Assembly (NCBI GenBank): GCA_048421225.1
Contig: DBFNRV010000019.1
Location: forward strand, 1 to 40,579
DNA: 40,579 nucleotides
Source of the DNA: UMGS946 sp048421225
GTDB taxonomy: Bacteria; Bacillota; Clostridia; Christensenellales; CAG-138
Direction of reading: 5' to 3'
This document shows positions 7,675 to 16,227 of this stretch, piece by piece; position 1 is the first letter of the stretch; every line of letters starts with the position of its first letter. A program made the position numbers and the translations under genes. The notes beneath the pieces were generated by a model, which saw only the letters and a program-made list of their open reading frames with translations, was not told the DNA's origin and did no database searches.

Positions 7675-8381
7675 TGCTTCGCATATACGCGGACTATCAC
7701 ACGCATACGGTATTTAGTCACGGAAAGGGCACTCCTGAGGAGAATGTCCTTTCCGCGGTTTCCAAAGGGCTTAGGCGCGTGGCGATTTCAGAGCATGCGC
7801 CGGCCCACATTTTTTATGGCGTGAGAGGCGAAAAGCTGATACGGCTCAGGCGGGAGATAGACCGGCTTAACGTAAAATACGGGGACAGGATAGAGGTTTT
7901 AATGGGGCTTGAGTGCAACCTGACCGGAAACGGCCTCTGCGATGTTCCAAAGGACTCAAGCATGTTCGACCTGCTTATCCTTGGATACCATAAGGGCGTG
8001 CTTCCGTCGAACGGGTTTTCTCTCAGGGCATTTTTGCAGCTGATGGGCATTGGGCTTGACCCTACGGGCAACGCCGAAGCGGTTGCCAGGGCGGTGGAAC
8101 GCTATAAAATAACCTTTGTGTCCCATCCGGGGCTTTATATACCCATGGACATTGATGTCTTAGCCCAGATGTCGGCAGCGCTGAAGGTGCCGTTGGAGAT
8201 AAACGGCGCGCGCGTCACCCTGACAAAGGCCCAGCTTGAGCGGGCTATGGCGCTTGGAGCCAGCTTTATAATAAACAGCGACGCGCATACGGCTGAAAAT
8301 GTCGGAAACGTGGGGACGGCGATAGCCGCCGCAGAGCGGGCCGGCGTGGAGGAGCTGGTCGTGAATCTTGAACGGTGCTGA
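7674..8381 (+). CDS. PHP-domain phosphoesterase (histidinol-phosphatase-like)
   Basis: 235 residues with PHP metal-site motifs: DYHTHT (7-12), the ISEHAP block (about 38-43), GLECN (78-82), a histidine in VSHPGLY (about 150) and NSDAHT (about 203-208). These cluster di- or trinuclear metal. The length and order match small PHP proteins annotated as histidinol-phosphatase-like; no histidine genes are nearby, so another phosphate ester is more likely. It follows the RpiR regulator with a TAATG overlap, suggesting one operon whose substrate may relate to the sugar phosphate sensed by that regulator. Confidence 0.85.
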   Translation: MLRIYADYHTHTVFSHGKGTPEENVLSAVSKGLRRVAISEHAPAHIFYGVRGEKLIRLRREIDRLNVKYGDRIEVLMGLECNLTGNGLCDVPKDSSMFDLLILGYHKGVLPSNGFSLRAFLQLMGIGLDPTGNAEAVARAVERYKITFVSHPGLYIPMDIDVLAQMSAALKVPLEINGARVTLTKAQLERAMALGASFIINSDAHTAENVGNVGTAIAAAERAGVEELVVNLERC

Positions 8382-8405
8382 CCAGGGCGCTTTATTGATC
8401 GATGG

Positions 8406-8441
8406 ATATAAACGCATCTTAGGATCCGCACGCGTTTATAT
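8406..8441. other. Hairpin after the RpiR/PHP operon
   Basis: ATATAAACGC (8406-8415) pairs with GCGTTTATAT (8432-8441) across a 16-base loop, 25 bases after the PHP stop. No T run follows, so it may be an RNA-stabilising hairpin or a poor terminator. Confidence 0.4.
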
Positions 8442-8557
8442 GAAGGATTGGCAGCGGCCAAAAATTAAATATGCGTATCACTTGTGCTAAAATATTGGCA
8501 TTTCGTTAACAGCAATAAATTAGTAGATAAAAACAGCTATATGTCCCTATAAATTTT

Positions 8558-8719
8558 TTAAAACTTTCTCTTAAATCCATTTTCGGCTGAATCAATTAAA
8601 TCCCAGCCAGACTTTAAAATGTAGCTAATACGGTTTTCTTTCAAATTCCCGCCATCTTTTAGCCTATTGTCAATCTTAAAGGCCAGCGCGCCCAGCGTCC
8701 ATACGCCCGCACGGCTCAT
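8558..8719 (-). CDS. Small hypothetical protein coupled to the GNAT gene
   Basis: 53 residues starting MSRAGVWTLGALAFKIDNRL and ending with NGFKRKF. Its ATG overlaps the TGA stop of the upstream acetyltransferase (ATGA, 8716-8719), an arrangement typical of translational coupling and the main reason to call it. The sequence has a balanced residue mix with two plausible helices (about 8-20 and 30-48) and a basic end. I do not recognise the family. It could also be the surviving tail of a longer gene. Confidence 0.4.
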   Translation of the reverse strand: MSRAGVWTLGALAFKIDNRLKDGGNLKENRISYILKSGWDLIDSAENGFKRKF

Positions 8720-9300
8720 AACCGGCGGCTGTACAGCCTTACCTCGTCTATCCGATAGCAATATCTCCCCAGTTCATCCTTCCGGTTCGCTGGAGCGCCG
8801 AACACCAGCTCTTCGGGGCTGTAGATGTTGCCGACAGCTTCGCTGTTCAGCAGCGGCAGACACTCCGCGCCCCGCGCGTAACAGCGTATCCAGGTGTGAT
8901 CTTTTACCAGCGAAAAGCCAATAGAACGGTAAAACCCGTTTGCCGCCATATCCTCCTGGGTCCATAATTCACAATAGCCTATGCCTTGCGCAAGCATCAT
9001 GCGCCGAGCTGTTTTCCACAGCTTTGTGGCTACGCCGCGGTTGCGGTACTCGGGCAGCACAGCCATATGCCATATGACAGCGCCGCGTCCAGGGGTAACG
9101 CTCAACTCGCCGGAATCCAGCTCAGCTGATAACAGGCCGATGATATTTTCATTATCTACGGCTACGAGGTCAACCGATGGATGCGTATATCGCTCCTTTT
9201 CCCTCTTTACATCGTTAAAATAGGAGCAGTCCAGAAATGACACCACTCTGCATCTCAGCCAGCCCTGTTCGTCCGAATCCCTGTATGTTCTAATCACCAT
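8716..9300 (-). CDS. GNAT-family N-acetyltransferase
   Basis: 194 residues from the ATG at 9298-9300, which begins the fold with VIRTYRDSDEQGWLRCR. The frame stays open 40 codons further upstream without a better start. The acetyl-CoA binding segment is VLPEYRNRGVATKLWKTA, followed by MAANGFYRSIGFSLVKDHTW. The C-terminal 50 residues (after ECLPLLNSEAVGNIY) are an extension beyond the core. The substrate is unknown. The stop overlaps the start of a 53-residue gene. Confidence 0.85.
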   Translation of the reverse strand: MVIRTYRDSDEQGWLRCRVVSFLDCSYFNDVKREKERYTHPSVDLVAVDNENIIGLLSAELDSGELSVTPGRGAVIWHMAVLPEYRNRGVATKLWKTARRMMLAQGIGYCELWTQEDMAANGFYRSIGFSLVKDHTWIRCYARGAECLPLLNSEAVGNIYSPEELVFGAPANRKDELGRYCYRIDEVRLYSRRL

Positions 9301-9497
9301 AGCGCTTTGTCCTTTTAAATCAAACATTGTCAGTCCGGCATGCCGCGCGAAACGTCTCGTAATACATTTAAGGTATCCGGCCAAAATCCAGCCGCGCGCC
9401 TTAAAGCGCCCGCTAAGCAACCCATATGGCTCCTTCGTAATCCCACAGTAGGCGGATGCGCTCCCCGCGCCCGTTAAGCATCCCCCAGGAAAGGAGT

Positions 9498-9836
9498 TTA
9501 ACCCAAAAGCGTTTGCCTGAAGGCTGCCCGCAAAACATCGCCTGGTATGTTCTGATGAGGATAGATTTGCAGCATGCCCGTTGGAGTGGTCTTAAACCCT
9601 TTTAATTCCGCCCTATAATCCATAATCGCGGCGGCCTGGACGTTTATGTGGTCCTTAAACGGAATAATACGTATAAACCTATTCCCATTGTAATAGCTTG
9701 GCAGCTTTGCCCACAGTTTTTCATCTATGCCCATATCGCACGATACGCTTTGTAGAACTAGATGCCTTAGCTCTGAAAAAAGCTTTTGTATCTCCTCGCG
9801 ATAACCTTCCATGTAGCGCTTAACAGCAGCATCCAT
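9498..9836 (-). CDS. DUF1801 / YdhG-like protein
   Basis: 112 residues with the family signature KLWAKLPSYYNGNRFIRI (about 42-59), DHINVQAA and GFKTTPTGMLQIYPHQNIP. These small cytoplasmic proteins resemble frataxin-like folds and some relatives are annotated as iron chaperones; function here is not shown. AGGGAAG lies before the ATG. It is a single-gene unit. Confidence 0.8.
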   Translation of the reverse strand: MDAAVKRYMEGYREEIQKLFSELRHLVLQSVSCDMGIDEKLWAKLPSYYNGNRFIRIIPFKDHINVQAAAIMDYRAELKGFKTTPTGMLQIYPHQNIPGDVLRAAFRQTLLG

Positions 9837-10347
9837 ATGCTTCCCTCCTATGGGTTTGCAGTCCGTTACCAGTGTAGGTTATTATACTCGTCTTGTCAAT
9901 TCGCTATGGCTTAAGCCTGGCAGGGGCCTTACGCATGATTATCTATTTTCAGATAGACCCGTTTCAAAAGGGGCTGGGACCGATGTTTAGCTTGGGTCAT
10001 ATCGCGGGATTATGTGTTTGCCCGCGAAAGAAGGAATCCAATGCCGAAGGAACAAGCCGGCCGCACTTATGATATTTCCCAGGAAATATCATTTGCAAAC
10101 GGCTACGCGAAAAACATGGCCTGGCAGGCGAGGATCGCGCTATAACTAAAATTTTGCGGAGCTTAAGCTTGCGGGCCGGAATCAGGCTAAACCGACTGGA
10201 AATCCGGAGATTGCGCTGTGTTTGACCTATTGCAATGCCATTGGGTACTGCGTAGGCTTTGTGAAGGCCGTCCTTTGACTGGGTTTCTATGGCTTTAGCT
10301 TCATTTTTATTTTATCGGGTTTATGGATATGGGCGTTCCCGTATGCC
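9837..10347. other. 510-bp gene-poor gap with a palindrome
   Basis: No supportable gene on either strand; short open stretches lack start signals. The only clear structure is the 24-bp palindrome at 10069-10092 described separately. Confidence 0.5.
10069..10092. promoter_or_regulatory. Candidate Noc-binding site (palindrome)
   Basis: The 14-bp core ATTTCCCAGGAAAT (10074-10087) differs in one central base from the Bacillus subtilis Noc-binding consensus ATTTCCCGGGAAAT. The symmetry extends five bases on each side (ATGAT/ATCAT), a 24-bp palindrome apart from the central CA. The same 14-mer occurs at 26046-26059. A Noc-type protein is encoded at 16228. Binding is inference. Confidence 0.5.
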
Positions 10348-10875
10348 TTATAAACATTTGCCGCCTTGGGCGAGGCTAAGCGTATATCTCACCTCCGCCG
10401 CGTTATTCGTAAAGCGGCTGCTTTTTTCCGCCCCATCTAAAGCAAAACCGAATTTTTCGTAAAACTTCCTTGCTCTGGCATTTTCTTTAAACACCCATAG
10501 AAAAACATGGGAAAAGCCAAATTTCACGATATTATTTAAGGCCGTTTTCATCATAGCGCAGCCCAGCCCGCCGCCCCAATATCGTTCAATGGTATATATT
10601 GATACGATCTCGGCATAGTCGGGCAAATCTTCATCCCTTGATCGGCAAAACATATATTCACCGCAAGGGATGGCTCCGTCCAACGCTATATAAAATTCCC
10701 CTCTAGGCGCCCGAAGCATTGTCCTGAACATGCTAAAATTATTGGAAAGGTCGCATTGCCTTGCTAACTCGGCGGCGGGGATGATATCTTTATATGCGCT
10801 AGCCCATGACTCGGACAGGATTTGGGCCAGAGCGCATGCGTCGTCTATAGTTGCCTTCCTTATGGTATAATTCAT
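10348..10875 (-). CDS. GNAT-family N-acetyltransferase (RimI-like)
   Basis: 175 residues. It starts MNYTIRKATIDDACALAQIL and contains SIYTIERYWGGGLGCAMMKT, the acetyl-CoA loop (about 92-111), then VFKENARARKFYEKFGFALDG. In the loop the usual Q/R-x-x-G-x-G/A reads W-G-G-G-L-G, a normal variant. GGAG precedes the ATG. It is a single-gene unit whose substrate is unknown. Confidence 0.85.
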   Translation of the reverse strand: MNYTIRKATIDDACALAQILSESWASAYKDIIPAAELARQCDLSNNFSMFRTMLRAPRGEFYIALDGAIPCGEYMFCRSRDEDLPDYAEIVSIYTIERYWGGGLGCAMMKTALNNIVKFGFSHVFLWVFKENARARKFYEKFGFALDGAEKSSRFTNNAAEVRYTLSLAQGGKCL

Positions 10876-11044
10876 CTGAACGCTCCATTTAAAACAAATA
10901 GCAGTTTAATTAGACCCAAATATACCATAGCCGGCGCTGTTCTTCAAGCCCGGACGTGGGACACGGGCCCGATTGCATTAGACGGGGACGAACCGCCATT
11001 GATAGCCGCGGCTAAACACCGATAAAAATTTCACCTTAGTACTG

Positions 11045-11073
11045 TTGACATCTAAGGTTTAATGGGTTAAACT
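11045..11073 (+). promoter_or_regulatory. Promoter and probable operator of the BlaI/M56 operon
   Basis: TTGACA (11045-11050), 17 bp, TAAACT (11068-11073). Inside the spacer and overlapping the -10 lies the inverted repeat GTTTAA-TGGG-TTAAAC (11057-11072), and a further GTTTAAC half-site follows at 11081-11087. BlaI-type repressors bind such symmetric sites over their own promoter, so autoregulation is likely. Confidence 0.65.
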
Positions 11074-11113
11074 TATTGTGGTTTAACGCATTACACCTAA
11101 AGAGGAGGCCATT

Positions 11114-11476
11114 ATGTCAACGCCTAAGATATTTGAAAGCGAATACCGCTTCTGTCAGATCCTATGGGAGAACGAGCCGATAAACAGCACAAGGCTTGTT
11201 CAGCTGTGCAGGGAAGGGCTAGGCTGGTCGAAGGCCACAACCTATACGGTAATACGCCGCCTGGCTCAACGGGGCGTTTTAAAGAATGAAGACGCGGTTG
11301 TATCCTCCCTGATCTCAAGGGATGAGGTACAGGCGGCGGAGATTGACGAGCTGGTGGAAAAAACCTTTGACGGCTCTTTACCCAAGTTCATAGCGGCGTT
11401 TACCAGGCATAAAAATCTGTCAAAGGATGAAGTTGCCGAAATACGACGCATGATAGACACACATGGGGAGGAATGA
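11114..11476 (+). CDS. BlaI/MecI/CopY-family repressor
   Basis: 120 residues. Residues 1-75 are the winged helix of the family (FCQILWENEPINSTRLVQLC, GWSKATTYTVIRRLAQRGVL), and the rest forms the dimerisation helices (DELVEKTFDGSLPKFIAAF). AGAGGAGG precedes the ATG. The next gene encodes an M56 peptidase with a two-base gap, the classic repressor/antirepressor pair in which the membrane protease triggers loss of the repressor. No beta-lactamase is adjacent, so the pair may control distant genes. Confidence 0.9.
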   Translation: MSTPKIFESEYRFCQILWENEPINSTRLVQLCREGLGWSKATTYTVIRRLAQRGVLKNEDAVVSSLISRDEVQAAEIDELVEKTFDGSLPKFIAAFTRHKNLSKDEVAEIRRMIDTHGEE

Positions 11477-11478
11477 GC

Positions 11479-13068
11479 ATGGAAACGGTTTTTATTAAGC
11501 TGCTGAATATGAGCATAACCGCGGGATGGCTGATTCTGGCGGTTGTTATCCTGCGGGCCGTCTTTAAAAGAGCGCCAAAATCCATCCTATGCGTGCTGTG
11601 GGCGCTTGTTGGTATCAGGTTGATATGTCCGTTTTCCATAAAAAGCGTGCTAAGCGCCGTGCCCAGCGTGGAAACGGTTCCTCAGAATATACTCTACTCA
11701 AGAGCGCCGGCGATAGACAGCGGGATAGATGCGCTTAACGAGTCGATAAACCCCATACTCTCACAATCGCTGGCACCGGACATGGCCATGAGCGTAAACC
11801 CAATGCAGGTGATAGCCTTTGCTGCAAGCGCCGTGTGGATTGCGGGAATGGCCGCGCTTTTGCTGTATACCGCGATAAGCTATTTGCGCCTGCGCAAAAG
11901 GGTTGCCACGGCCGTAAGATTAAAGGACAACATCTGGCAGAGCGAGGCCGTAACGTCGCCGTTTGTCCTTGGCGTGTTCAGGCCGCGTATCTATCTGCCC
12001 TTTGGCATGGACGAGGAAAGCATGCGCCACGTAATTAAGCACGAAACTGCGCATATCAAGCGGCGCGACCACTGGATAAAGCCCGCGGGCTTTCTGCTGC
12101 TTACCGTTTACTGGTTCAATCCGCTGATATGGCTTGCGTACAGCCTTATGTGCCGCGACATTGAGCTTGCCTGCGACGAACAGGCGATAAAGGCCTTGAA
12201 CGCGGACGATAAAAAGGCCTATTCCGCCGCCCTGCTGGCCTGCAGCGTAAGCAGGCGGTCCATTGCCGCCTGTCCGCTCGCTTTTGGCGAAATCGGGGTA
12301 AAGCAGCGCATAAAGAATGTGCTTAACTATAAAAAACCCGCGTTTTGGATAATAGCGGCCGCCCTTGCGTCCTGCCTGGCGGTGGCAGTGCTATTTATGA
12401 CAGATCCAACGCCAAAGAAGCCCATGCTGTCCAGCATGTTGGAAAGTGAATGCGTTGAGTTTATCAAGGCCCGCGGAATTGAAATCCCCAACGGCTTTGA
12501 TAACGATAACCTGGGCGATTTCGTAAAAGATATGATTATCAGCGTTGAGGAAGACCCCTACTATAATTTAGTGGTAAGCTCTCCTGTAACCCTTGACTTT
12601 GCCGAAGATATACGAAGGGCGGTTAACGAGTATCACGGTATAGAGACCTATGATATCGGCGAGCTCTGGGGCGCCGTATCCGCGGCTATAATCGACGCGA
12701 ATTCGGAGGGCGCCGTACGGGGAGGGATTCCCACTGCGGCACAAAGCATATTGAAAATAAAGCATAACGGCGATAAGCTGACCGTATACGCTGTGGCAAT
12801 GTACAATGAATTCATATATGAGGACGGCGTTCTAACCCTTTCAAGAGGAAACCACATGCCGGTCGCCATCACGTTTCATAATGTTAAAGGGGAGTTAAGC
12901 CCCATTGAATACTGGGTACCTCAGGATGGTAGCGGGTATCAAGCGTCTATCGGGAAAAAATTTCCCAGCGATATATATGACGCTGCGATGAGCCTGCAGG
13001 ATTATGTCGAGCTACATGAGCGGACATGTTACGAACAGGCGATGGAGCATGTTTACGGGGGGTATTAG
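11479..13068 (+). CDS. BlaR1/MecR1-like M56 membrane metallopeptidase
   Basis: 529 residues from the ATG at 11479, which has GGGGAGG at seven bases; an ATG six bases earlier is too close to that site. Hydrophobic helices lie near residues 10-30, 35-55 and 110-130. The zinc-peptidase motif is HETAH (about 188-192) within IKHETAHIKRRDHW, followed by CDEQA near 232. A last helix (about 290-310, FWIIAAALASCLAVAVLFM) leads to an outside domain of about 215 residues. That domain lacks the penicillin-binding SxxK-type sensor seen in BlaR1, so it probably detects another signal. It is cotranscribed with the BlaI-like repressor. Confidence 0.85.
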   Translation: METVFIKLLNMSITAGWLILAVVILRAVFKRAPKSILCVLWALVGIRLICPFSIKSVLSAVPSVETVPQNILYSRAPAIDSGIDALNESINPILSQSLAPDMAMSVNPMQVIAFAASAVWIAGMAALLLYTAISYLRLRKRVATAVRLKDNIWQSEAVTSPFVLGVFRPRIYLPFGMDEESMRHVIKHETAHIKRRDHWIKPAGFLLLTVYWFNPLIWLAYSLMCRDIELACDEQAIKALNADDKKAYSAALLACSVSRRSIAACPLAFGEIGVKQRIKNVLNYKKPAFWIIAAALASCLAVAVLFMTDPTPKKPMLSSMLESECVEFIKARGIEIPNGFDNDNLGDFVKDMIISVEEDPYYNLVVSSPVTLDFAEDIRRAVNEYHGIETYDIGELWGAVSAAIIDANSEGAVRGGIPTAAQSILKIKHNGDKLTVYAVAMYNEFIYEDGVLTLSRGNHMPVAITFHNVKGELSPIEYWVPQDGSGYQASIGKKFPSDIYDAAMSLQDYVELHERTCYEQAMEHVYGGY

Positions 13069-13485
13069 ATTAAAGCTAGCATTGAAAGGTGCAGGGCGGC
13101 TTTTGACGCGACGGCCGTTTAAAAAGGGGTGTGGGCCGCGGATTTGGGAAACGCTGTCCGCGCCCTTTCTAATTGCCGTAAGAGACGGAATTTGAACGCC
13201 TGGCTGGGAGAAAAGCAATGCGCGGACAATGGGGTTCTTCTATAAGTGTCAAACCGCCTAATGGCGGGCGGCTAACCCCGCTATGGAGTGGGCGAACAGA
13301 AATATTTTATGGCTTTTGTGTCTAACATAAATGAAAATAATTAATTCAGCGGGGAAGTTGCGACGGTTTTCGCGGCTGTATAAGCCCTTTTGCCATCTGA
13401 CGATAGCTATAGACAAATTACACATCTTTATAAAACTATCCAGTTGTGGTATTATTAGTCGGTAGAACTTGATTGGAGACAGGCA
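13069..13485. other. Gap before mnmG
   Basis: No supportable gene or clear terminator in 417 bp. The last 60 bases are AT-rich and contain TATTAT (about 13450), a possible -10 for mnmG, without a convincing -35. Confidence 0.35.
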
Positions 13486-15408
13486 ATGACCTACCTTGCG
13501 GGGACATATGACGTTATAGTGCTAGGAGCGGGCCACGCCGGATGCGAGGCGGCTTTGGCATGTGCAAGGATGGGGCTGAATACGCTTTGCCTTACGATGA
13601 ACCTGGACTCGATAGCGCTGATGGCCTGCAATCCTGCCATAGGGGGCACTTCAAAGGGGCACCTTGTGCGCGAGATAGACGCATTGGGAGGGGAAATGGC
13701 CCTTGCCGCGGACGACGCGTTTTTACAGGTGCGCATGCTGAACACCGGAAAGGGACCGGCCGTGCACTCGCTTAGAGGCCAGATGGACAAGCGCCGCTAT
13801 CATGAACGCATGAAGCTTGCGCTGGAGCGGCAGGAGCGCCTTTCCCTCAGGCAGGGCGAATGCGAGCGGATACTGACCAGGAACGGACGTGTAAGCGGAG
13901 TAATATGCGCAGGCGGGGCACAGTTTGAGTGCAGAGGGCTGATAATAGCGGCCGGCGTATACCTGAAAAGCCGGATATTGATAGGAGACCATATCACACA
14001 GGGCGGGCCTTGCGGATTTTTTGGCAGCGGGCCGCTGTCGGATTCGCTGACTGAGCTTGGCTTTTGCCTGAGAAGGTTTAAAACTGGCACGCCGCCCAGA
14101 ATAAACAGGCGCGGCGTTGATTTTGACAGAATGCAGGTGCAGCGCGGCGATGTTCCAATGCCTAGATTCTCATTTATTAGTTCGCCTTCAGACGCTCCGC
14201 AGGAACCATGCTACCTTACCTATACCAATTCGCGCACTCACGAGCTGATTGGGCTGAATCTGGATCGATCCGCAATGTACAGCGGGCTGATACAGGCGGC
14301 AGGTACGCGCTACTGCCCCTCCATCGAGGATAAAGTTGTAAGATTCGCGGATAAGGAGCGCCATCAGCTCTTTATTGAGCCGGAGGGCGCGTCAACTCTC
14401 GAAATGTATGTACAGGGCATGTCTACAAGCCTTCCAGAGGACGTTCAGCTTGACATGCTGAGGACGATAGCGGGCCTTGAGCGCTGTGAGATGACACGGC
14501 CGGGCTATGCCATAGAATACGATTGCATCGATCCGCTGGAGCTATCGCTTTCGCTCGGCTCAAAGCGGGTGCGGGGTTTGTACTTTGCCGGACAGATAAA
14601 TGGGACCTCGGGTTACGAGGAGGCCGCGGCGCAGGGCCTATACGCCGCAATCAACTGTGCGCTCAACATAAAGGGGGAGCCGCCGCTGCTGCTTTCGCGT
14701 TCGGACGCGTACATAGGCGTGTTGGTGGACGACCTCGTGACAAAGGGCACGAACGAGCCATACCGCATGATGACTTCAAGGGCGGAATACAGGTTGATAC
14801 TCCGCCAGGATAACGCGGACCTCCGCCTTACTGAGCTTGCTAACTCTACGGGGCTTATTAGCGTAAGCCGTTATGACGCGCTAAGACTGAAGCGGGAGTG
14901 GCTTGCTGAAGCGCTTGAGGGACTCGAGCGCATAGCGCCGCCGGACAACGTGTTAAACAATTTGCTCCTGAGCAGGGGAGAACCCCGTGCCCAAAGCGGC
15001 ATCAGGCTCTTTGACCTGTTAAAGCGGGGCACGATAAACTATATTGATCTTGTAGCGGCCTATCCTTCATTGCCGAATGTACCGCCGGAGGTATCAGAGC
15101 AGGCTGAGATAACCGCCAGGTACGAGGGCTATATAGCAAAACAGCAGGAGCAGATAAGGCGCCAGAAATCAATGGATGATACGCCTCTTCCGGCCGAGAT
15201 GGATTATATGAGCATATCGGGATTGAGGATTGAAGCCAGGCAGAAGCTGAATTTGGTTAAACCCGCGAATCTGGGCCAGGCGGGCCGTATATCGGGGGTA
15301 TCGCCGGCTGATATAGCGGTTTTGACGGTGTATATAAGGTCGCGGGATTTACGCGAAGGTGTAAGTGCCCTAGGTGACCTTAACGCGGCGGGTAAGGATC
15401 AATGCTGA
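13486..15408 (+). CDS. mnmG: tRNA uridine-5-carboxymethylaminomethyl modification enzyme MnmG (GidA)
   Basis: 640 residues, full length. The FAD-binding site VLGAGHAGCEAALACARMG is near residues 11-29, then CNPAIGGTSKGHLVREIDALGG (about 49-70) and the second signature GPCGFFGSGPL... with FKTGTPPRI near 200. The C-terminal helical tRNA/MnmE-contact domain ends with SGLRIEARQKLN and GVSPADIAVLTVYI. With MnmE it installs the cmnm5 group on wobble U34 of certain tRNAs. GGAG lies before the ATG. It starts the conserved mnmG-rsmG-noc-parA-parB order found near the origin in Firmicutes. Confidence 0.97.
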   Translation: MTYLAGTYDVIVLGAGHAGCEAALACARMGLNTLCLTMNLDSIALMACNPAIGGTSKGHLVREIDALGGEMALAADDAFLQVRMLNTGKGPAVHSLRGQMDKRRYHERMKLALERQERLSLRQGECERILTRNGRVSGVICAGGAQFECRGLIIAAGVYLKSRILIGDHITQGGPCGFFGSGPLSDSLTELGFCLRRFKTGTPPRINRRGVDFDRMQVQRGDVPMPRFSFISSPSDAPQEPCYLTYTNSRTHELIGLNLDRSAMYSGLIQAAGTRYCPSIEDKVVRFADKERHQLFIEPEGASTLEMYVQGMSTSLPEDVQLDMLRTIAGLERCEMTRPGYAIEYDCIDPLELSLSLGSKRVRGLYFAGQINGTSGYEEAAAQGLYAAINCALNIKGEPPLLLSRSDAYIGVLVDDLVTKGTNEPYRMMTSRAEYRLILRQDNADLRLTELANSTGLISVSRYDALRLKREWLAEALEGLERIAPPDNVLNNLLLSRGEPRAQSGIRLFDLLKRGTINYIDLVAAYPSLPNVPPEVSEQAEITARYEGYIAKQQEQIRRQKSMDDTPLPAEMDYMSISGLRIEARQKLNLVKPANLGQAGRISGVSPADIAVLTVYIRSRDLREGVSALGDLNAAGKDQC

Positions 15409-15410
15409 AT

Positions 15411-15426
15411 TGTTACGCGCGGAACA
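15411..15426. promoter_or_regulatory. parS-like palindrome 1
   Basis: TGTTACGCGCGGAACA lies in the mnmG-rsmG gap, two bases after the mnmG stop. It matches the layout of parS (TGTTnCACGTGnAACA) with CGCGCG in place of CACGTG. Three similar sites are at 17746, 20610 and 25625. Confidence 0.5.
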
Positions 15427-15513
15427 ATTATGTGAAGAAAACTTTGGGTGCGGCATTAGCATAATGATCATAGGATCGGTTTGATATATAAAGTTGCGGG
15501 AGGATTGCTGGAT

Positions 15514-16200
15514 TTGGAGCTGGATGTATATCTGGACAGAACAATGCCGGAGCTCAATATTGTGCAGAAGGGCAGGTTTATAAGGTATTATGAACTGCTG
15601 GCCGAGCATAACGGCAGGGTGAACCTTACCGCCATTACCGATCCTGAATCGGTGTGTGAAAAACATTTTGCCGACAGCCTGCTTGCAAGCGAATTGATAC
15701 CGGACGGCGCGGACTGCGTAGATGTCGGCACAGGAGCGGGTTTCCCAGGCATACCGCTTATGATAGTCAGGGAGGATATAGGCATGACGCTTGTAGACGC
15801 TATTGCAAAGCGGGTGGCGTTCCTGGAGCTGGTATGCTCTGAGCTGGGTCTAAACGCAAGCTGCATACACGCGAGGGCCGAGGATCTGGGCCACGCCGAC
15901 CGGTATAGGGAGCGGTTTGACGTAGCGCTCACCCGTGCCGTGGCATCCGCGGCGGTGCTTGCAGAGCTGACGGTACCGCTTCTTAAGGTTGGCGGCGCTT
16001 CCATTATGTATAAGGGGGCGGCGGAGAGCCAGGAGCTTAGGGAATGCCAAAGCGCTTTTGATAAACTGAACGCAACGGGGGAGTTAATCCAGTGCAGCGT
16101 AGGATGGGGAAGAAGGTGCCTTCTGGTGGCAAAGAAGGTAAAGCCTACAGCCCCTGTATATCCGCGCAAGCCGGCAAATATAAAGAAAAGGCCGCTTTGA
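15514..16200 (+). CDS. rsmG: 16S rRNA (guanine527-N7)-methyltransferase RsmG (GidB)
   Basis: About 228 residues from the TTG at 15514, chosen because GGGAGG lies nine bases before it; the frame is open from 15481. The S-adenosylmethionine site is VDVGTGAGFPGIPLMI (about 70-85), followed by LVDAIAKRVAFLELVC. The N-terminal RFIRYYELLAEHNGRVNLTAI is the family's signature. It methylates N7 of G527 in 16S rRNA. It lies between mnmG and noc in the usual order. Confidence 0.95.
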   Translation: MELDVYLDRTMPELNIVQKGRFIRYYELLAEHNGRVNLTAITDPESVCEKHFADSLLASELIPDGADCVDVGTGAGFPGIPLMIVREDIGMTLVDAIAKRVAFLELVCSELGLNASCIHARAEDLGHADRYRERFDVALTRAVASAAVLAELTVPLLKVGGASIMYKGAAESQELRECQSAFDKLNATGELIQCSVGWGRRCLLVAKKVKPTAPVYPRKPANIKKRPL

Positions 16201-16227
16201 TGCGGCACCGTATTTTTGGGAGGATGT

